DNA from: an uncultured Chitinophagales bacterium
GTDB lineage: Bacteria; Bacteroidota; Bacteroidia; Chitinophagales; Chitinophagaceae
Direction: 5' to 3'
DNA length: 26,882 nt
Assembly (NCBI GenBank): GCA_946886475.1
Contig: CAMPIQ010000032.1
Location: forward strand, 1-26,882
Shown: positions 22,728-26,882 of the stretch, piece by piece
How the letters are laid out: each line of letters begins with the position of its first letter
Position numbering within the stretch: position 1 is the first letter of the stretch
Program-made: the position numbers and the translations under genes
Notes under the pieces: model-generated
Told to the model about the DNA's origin: nothing
Database searches by the model: none
Seen by the model: the letters and a program-made list of their open reading frames with translations, nothing else

Positions 22728-23675
22728 ATGAAAAACATTAAGATCATAGAAGTTCCTTCAGAAATTGGTGCAGGCACAAGGGGAGCCAGCCTGGGTATTG
22801 AAGCCATTAAGATAGCTGCACTGGATTTTATGAGCAATTTCTTTATTCATTTTCCTTCTGAAAAGGTTGCTGTTGAAAACAAATTATTATACGAACCAAT
22901 TGAGTCGCCTTATGCAAAACGTATCAAGGGCATTGCTGCCATGTATGAAAAAGTAAGTAAGGCAGTAGCCGATTCAGTAAAAAATAATTTCTTTCCAATG
23001 GTGATCAGTGGCGACCATTCCATAGCAGGAGCCACGATAGCCGGGATAAAAATTGCAAAACCCAAAAGCAAGCTGGGTGTTATATGGATAGATGCTCATG
23101 CCGACCTTCATACTCCTTATACCACTCCATCGGGAAACATGCATGGTATGCCGCTGGCTATAGCCATCAATGAAGATAATCTGGAAAGCGCAGTGCATGA
23201 ACCCGATACCGAGACGGTGAAGCAATGGAATTATTTAAAAAATATCGGTAAGATCGCTCCCAAGGTATTGCCTGAGGACATTGTATATATTTCGCTGCGT
23301 GATTTTGAAAAGGAAGAAAAACACCTGATAGAGAAGTATGGTATCAAAATGATCACCACTAAAGAAGTAAGAAGCAAGGGACCTGAAAATATTGTAAGAG
23401 CTGTGACCAGGTATCTGAGCGACTGCACTGATATTTATATTTCACTTGATGTGGACAGCCTGGATTCTTCCATTAGCAAAGGAACCGGCACACCGGTAAG
23501 TAATGGCCTGAAAGAGCGGGAAGCTGAAGACCTGATCAGTAAGCTGATGCAAAGCAGGAAAGTTTGTTGCTTTGAGATTACAGAAGTAAATCCCACCCTG
23601 GATAAGGAAAACCTGATGGCGGAGATTGCATTTAATATTCTCCAACGGAGTGTGAATGTGTTGATGATGAGTTGA
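22728..23675 (+). CDS. rocF: arginase
   Basis: The protein has 315 residues from ATG 22728. The two-manganese site is complete: His97 (SGDHSIA), Asp122, His124 and Asp126 (IDAHADLHT), Asp241 and Asp243 (SLDVDSLDSS). SGNMHGMPL, with the Asn and His that touch the substrate amino-acid end, and GTGTPVSNG plus EITEVNPTLD (Glu286) match arginase better than agmatinase. It hydrolyses arginine to ornithine and urea in the cytoplasm. A TTG 19 codons upstream keeps the frame open but lies within the 7-base array region and gives no family match. It follows the stress-protein gene after 244 bases and has its own possible promoter. Confidence 0.92.
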   Translation: MKNIKIIEVPSEIGAGTRGASLGIEAIKIAALDFMSNFFIHFPSEKVAVENKLLYEPIESPYAKRIKGIAAMYEKVSKAVADSVKNNFFPMVISGDHSIAGATIAGIKIAKPKSKLGVIWIDAHADLHTPYTTPSGNMHGMPLAIAINEDNLESAVHEPDTETVKQWNYLKNIGKIAPKVLPEDIVYISLRDFEKEEKHLIEKYGIKMITTKEVRSKGPENIVRAVTRYLSDCTDIYISLDVDSLDSSISKGTGTPVSNGLKEREAEDLISKLMQSRKVCCFEITEVNPTLDKENLMAEIAFNILQRSVNVLMMS

Positions 23676-23798
23676 AAGCCGCATCCCTTTTTTCCAAAGG
23701 GGAAATCTTAAATTTTCCTGTTTACAGAAACACCATGACCGGAATAAAAGTTATTATGGTGGAGGGATCATCATTTGATTCAAACATCACACAATTGT

Positions 23799-24476
23799 TC
23801 ATTTTTTTCTGGCAATGATCCACTGAAATCCGATTCCGTAACTGAGATATTTTATATCACCATCATCTGATGAAATTCCAACCTCCGGTCTTATTGCCCA
23901 TTTACGAAGATCCGTACTGAATCCTGCACCAAGGCTGGCTCCAAGAAATACGTTGTTGTCTGAATCATAACCCCATAAATAATCCATTTTCATAGCGAGG
24001 GAAAGATCCACTTTCTTTTTTCTGTTGGTTACCGAAAAGATCATCTGCGGAGTAATGCTGTTTACTCTGGTTTTGTGTTTATTCCCGTCATAAAATGAAC
24101 TTACGCTATAGGTACTAAAAGGCATCATGACAGAAAAATATTCCGGGGCCACAGCAAACTTTGGAATAAAACTGAAATAATGGGCGCCGGTAAGTTTGCC
24201 ATCAAAATGTGGTGTAAATACCAGACGCTCGTAACGTAATTTCAGGTCAAATCGGTCGGTAAAACCATAACCTGCCCGGAACCCATAGTTACGGTTACTG
24301 TTCTCAGTACGGCCATAGCCATGCCTGTCGTATTTTGTTACAAAACCGGAAACTTCCGTATGGCCCTGTTGAAGCGTTCCTGCTTTTTCATACTGGTTAT
24401 TCACTGGCAGCAGGCTAACACAGGATGGCAGGCACATGATAGTAAATGCAATTACTGTCATTATCATATTCTTCAT
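23799..24476 (-). CDS. predicted outer-membrane beta-barrel lipoprotein of unknown function
   Basis: The protein has 225 residues. The signal MKNMIMTVIAFTIMCLPSC ends in a Cys that can be lipidated (LPSC). The rest is a run of amphipathic strands with aromatic ends (RNYGFRAGYGFTDRFDLKLRYE, LSLAMKMDYLWGYDS, IRPEVGISSDDGDIKYLSYGIGFQWI), the pattern of a small outer-membrane barrel of eight to ten strands. No family recognised. It follows the larger barrel gene (24644-26230) on the same strand after 167 bases, and has its own -7 box. It is convergent with arginase. Confidence 0.6.
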   Translation of the reverse strand: MKNMIMTVIAFTIMCLPSCVSLLPVNNQYEKAGTLQQGHTEVSGFVTKYDRHGYGRTENSNRNYGFRAGYGFTDRFDLKLRYERLVFTPHFDGKLTGAHYFSFIPKFAVAPEYFSVMMPFSTYSVSSFYDGNKHKTRVNSITPQMIFSVTNRKKKVDLSLAMKMDYLWGYDSDNNVFLGASLGAGFSTDLRKWAIRPEVGISSDDGDIKYLSYGIGFQWIIARKK

Positions 24477-24490
24477 GAAATAATTTTCAC

Positions 24491-24498
24491 CAAAAATA
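24491..24498 (-). promoter_or_regulatory. -7 box TATTTTTG of the small barrel gene
   Basis: TATTTTTG on the minus strand is a full match to TAnnTTTG, about 15 bases before ATG 24476. No -33 box at the usual distance. Confidence 0.4.
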
Positions 24499-24643
24499 TA
24501 AATGGGCCTGTCTCTTTGTGAATTGAATTTTACCTTAACAATTCATTTAATTGCAGAATTTACCAATGCAGTGATGAACGGTTTAATATGAAGGATGAAG
24601 TAGAATTCTGAATGTAAAAGACCATCTCAGGCCACTGTATCAT

Positions 24644-26230
24644 TTAAAAATCATGGTAAATGTTTTCCAAAGAAGTGATCAGACCTATGGTGAAAAAATG
24701 CTCATTTTGTTTGCTTAGCCGGTTAACCATTATCCTCTTACCTCCCATTAACTCTATTCTCATGTTCATTGCCGGATTCAGGATCCACCCCAGTTGAACG
24801 GAAGTAAATGAAAAATTGGTTTTAATGCCCTGAAGCATTGTATGCCCAAACATATTCAGCCCCTCTTCTCCACCCCAAAGGTCAGTTCCATAATTGTGAC
24901 CGTCAAAATTCCTGCCTGTTACTGCCACAACACTGTGCAGGCCTCCATACCATCTTTTATTTGTGTAATGGATCTGGTTCACCATTTCATAAAAATTAGC
25001 GCCAAGCGGGTGGGCCAGCGCCTGGTTGTAATGTGTATAATTCTGGCTGGTTTTACGATGCCCGTAACTGTAGGGCCGTGCCGTATTTAATTCAAATCGA
25101 TAACTTATTCCTTTAAGTTTAAAAGGATCGCTGGTCCATAATCCTAATTGAAATCCATACTTGTTATTGAGATGTTGTTGCCTGCTCCTTCTTGTTGCCC
25201 CAAAATTAAAATCATCCATCATCACCTGGCCGTATAAAAATGTTTTATTACCAGCCTGGAATTTGATGTTCATTCCAAATAAGGAATTATCGGGAGAATT
25301 CAGTGAGTACTGTGCTGTTTTTAAGAACAATAAAGGATGCAGGTAATGTAAATCAAATCCCCTTTTACTGATACTGTCCTCACCCTGCCATACAACTGAT
25401 TCAAAAAGGCTAACCTGCCATTTCTTACCCAGGAGGGCAGTTGCATAATGCATGGCGGCAAATTTGCGTTGATAACGGTCGCCAATGCTGTACCGGGGAT
25501 TGGTCAGTTGCAGATATAAAGCTGAGTAACGGATGCGCTTAAACGTAAAATCCATTCTCAGGTATGGATAATTAAATGAATTATCAGAAAGCAGGAGGCT
25601 GCGGTATCCATCGCCAATAAAATTTTTTCCATACCCCAGGATGGCTGTAAAATGAGAGGAAGCTTCAAAGCCTATGGCAGCACCTGATCGCGAATAATCA
25701 TAACTGGCATTGCCGAGGTAACGCGAATTGGCATACCCTGGAATTACAAATTCATTATTGCGGATAACGGAATCTATCCACCCTGTAAATCTTGTTTCGT
25801 TTTCAATGAATGAGGACTCAAAAAAAACCTTGCTTCCGGCACGGCCTTTGAGCCTTACTCCCCTCGATGACTGAAATAGAGACGCATCTGTCTTATTGCT
25901 CCTGCCAACAGCAAGGGATAGTATGGGATCTACAAACAGCTCAAGATTGTCTTCCCTGTATTCTATCAAATGGCTGTTAAAAATGCGTTCACGGAATTTT
26001 TGCTTTCCTCCTTTTATTTTCATGGATAAAAGCAGATAATTATTGGAACCAACCGTATCAGCCTTATGCAGGGATGATATCAATATGGGTTTCAATGATG
26101 TAAATCGCGAGGAATCTCCCGTACCAATGCTATTGATCTCCCGGGTATACCAGTTATTAAGTGGCACCAGTTGTGAAAGCGCCTGATTGCTTATGAATAA
26201 TATAAAAATGAATAGTTTTTTTTTGAACAA
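24644..26230 (-). CDS. large outer-membrane beta-barrel, RemB/Wzi-like
   Basis: The protein has 528 residues from TTG 26230, with a signal peptide (FKKKLFIFILFISNQALSQ). Only TTG fits as start: in this frame a TAA lies seven codons upstream, and the upstream ATG (26241-26239) is in another frame. A run of nine A follows the start codon. The body is all beta-strands with aromatic girdles. The block GYGKNFIGDGYRSLLLSDNS (about residues 198-217) is a hallmark I associate with the gliding protein RemB and capsule-assembly Wzi-like barrels of Bacteroidota; this attribution is from memory. A role in surface polysaccharide attachment or gliding is possible. Confidence 0.6.
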   Translation of the reverse strand: MFKKKLFIFILFISNQALSQLVPLNNWYTREINSIGTGDSSRFTSLKPILISSLHKADTVGSNNYLLLSMKIKGGKQKFRERIFNSHLIEYREDNLELFVDPILSLAVGRSNKTDASLFQSSRGVRLKGRAGSKVFFESSFIENETRFTGWIDSVIRNNEFVIPGYANSRYLGNASYDYSRSGAAIGFEASSHFTAILGYGKNFIGDGYRSLLLSDNSFNYPYLRMDFTFKRIRYSALYLQLTNPRYSIGDRYQRKFAAMHYATALLGKKWQVSLFESVVWQGEDSISKRGFDLHYLHPLLFLKTAQYSLNSPDNSLFGMNIKFQAGNKTFLYGQVMMDDFNFGATRRSRQQHLNNKYGFQLGLWTSDPFKLKGISYRFELNTARPYSYGHRKTSQNYTHYNQALAHPLGANFYEMVNQIHYTNKRWYGGLHSVVAVTGRNFDGHNYGTDLWGGEEGLNMFGHTMLQGIKTNFSFTSVQLGWILNPAMNMRIELMGGKRIMVNRLSKQNEHFFTIGLITSLENIYHDF

Positions 26231-26437
26231 GGGACTGGCATTTATGGCTTATGAATATTTTTTGATGCTTTTAGTATGAACCGTATAAATCTTTGCAAGC
26301 GAATGTATGGATGGTACCTATAAAAACCATGTTTTTTAATTCCGGCAACGGATTTTATACCTGTAATTTTTTATCTCAGTTGAATCAAACAGATCAGTTA
26401 GAGATTGATTAATTATATCGGTGAAAACACCAAATAG

Positions 26438-26445
26438 TATTTTTG
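26438..26445 (+). promoter_or_regulatory. -7 box TATTTTTG of the amine oxidase gene
   Basis: TATTTTTG is a full match to TAnnTTTG, with a leader of about 25 bases before ATG 26476. A TTG -33 box at 19-21 bases is not seen. Confidence 0.45.
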
Positions 26446-26475
26446 AGAACAACATTTGTAACCATAACCAAAAAT

Positions 26476-26882
26476 ATGTCAACTACCTACGATGTGATCA
26501 TTATTGGGGCAGGTGCATCCGGACTGATGGCCGCCCGGGAACTGGTACTGGCAGGAAAATCTACCCTGGTAATTGAGGCCCGCAACCGGGTGGGTGGACG
26601 GATTCAAACCAATTATGAACCGGGATTTGAATTACCGGTAGAATCGGGAGCTGAATTTGTTCATGGTGAATTGAAGCTTACCCGAATGCTTCTCAAAAAA
26701 GCCGGGATTGATCAATATGAGGTGAAAGGTGATGTCTGGCAAAAGCAGGATGGTAGGCTGGATCAGCAAAAAGATTTCATTGAAGACTATTCCAAACTGG
26801 AAAAACAATTAAGGAAGCTAAAAAGCGATTTGCCTGTTGCACAGTTTATTGAAGCATATCTTCAGGATGACGGGTTTAAAGA
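26476..26882 (+). CDS. flavin amine oxidase/FAD-dependent oxidoreductase, N-terminal part
   Basis: The window ends within this gene after 135 codons. The FAD-binding loop GAGASG lies at residues 11-16, followed by the ribose-binding Glu in LVIEARNRVGGRIQT, which is the GG-doublet motif of the flavin monoamine oxidase/phytoene desaturase superfamily. VESGAEFVHGE fits the amine oxidase branch. No signal peptide is seen. Substrate cannot be judged from this part. It has a perfect -7 box and is divergent from the RemB/Wzi-like gene. Confidence 0.85.
   Translation, partial: MSTTYDVIIIGAGASGLMAARELVLAGKSTLVIEARNRVGGRIQTNYEPGFELPVESGAEFVHGELKLTRMLLKKAGIDQYEVKGDVWQKQDGRLDQQKDFIEDYSKLEKQLRKLKSDLPVAQFIEAYLQDDGFK

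Noticed and set aside
23685..23701. CCCTTT/AAAGGG hairpin between arginase and the small barrel gene as a two-way terminator
   Set aside because: The stem has six pairs but no T-run on either side outside the loop.

Overview
The window reads as a chromosomal segment of a Bacteroidota bacterium, most likely a member of the Chitinophagaceae or a close relative. The reasons are the promoters of the Bacteroidota type (-7 box TAnnTTTG, seen perfect in front of many genes here), the lack of clear Shine-Dalgarno sequences, the many short lipoprotein signals, a MutS2-type protein, an SMC protein of the usual bacterial type, and the typical sugar-oxidoreductase/isomerase gene mix. Family and organism assignments rest on recognising protein sequence by eye, not on a search.

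Layout. (1) 1-844: a partial tRNA-Ser(UGA) on the minus strand with an almost ideal promoter, a small two-helix membrane protein and a poorly coding spacer. (2) 845-11521: a carbohydrate-oxidation locus made of two divergent gene groups. The minus group (4253 to 845) holds a Gfo/Idh/MocA oxidoreductase, a TIM-barrel sugar isomerase/epimerase, a lipoprotein cytochrome c and a DUF1080 (3-keto-glycoside hydrolase type) lipoprotein. The plus group (4537 to 11521) holds an MFS permease of the nucleoside:H+ symporter type, a Tat-type TIM-barrel lipoprotein, a GMC flavoprotein, a Tat-type Gfo/Idh protein, a Tat-type gluconate-2-dehydrogenase subunit-3 protein, and a second Tat-type TIM-barrel lipoprotein. 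(3) 11511-17850: small exported proteins, MutS2 without a Smr domain, MsrA, a YCF48-like exported protein, an exported peroxiredoxin and a DUF486 membrane protein. (4) 18001-23675: smc, a tandem universal stress protein and arginase. (5) 23799-26882: two outer-membrane barrel candidates and the start of a flavin amine oxidase.

How the genes may work together. The GMC protein has no signal peptide but carries C-x5-C-x3-C, the spacing of the [3Fe-4S] ligands of FAD-dependent sugar dehydrogenases; the small subunit carries a twin-arginine signal, so the pair looks like a hitch-hiking periplasmic glucoside 3-dehydrogenase (LacA/LacC type), with the nearby lipoprotein cytochrome c as possible electron acceptor. 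The DUF1080 protein would then cleave the 3-keto-glycoside, and the isomerases and Gfo/Idh proteins would process the 3-keto sugar, some outside and some inside the cytoplasm, with uptake by the MFS permease. This is inference from family and context.

A second layer cuts across the genes: short degenerate tandem arrays with a strict 7-base period, of several different unit sequences, sit in the spacers next to start or stop codons. Within the sugar locus they occupy exactly the three longer intra-operon gaps, and one array supplies the stop codon of the MutS2 gene.
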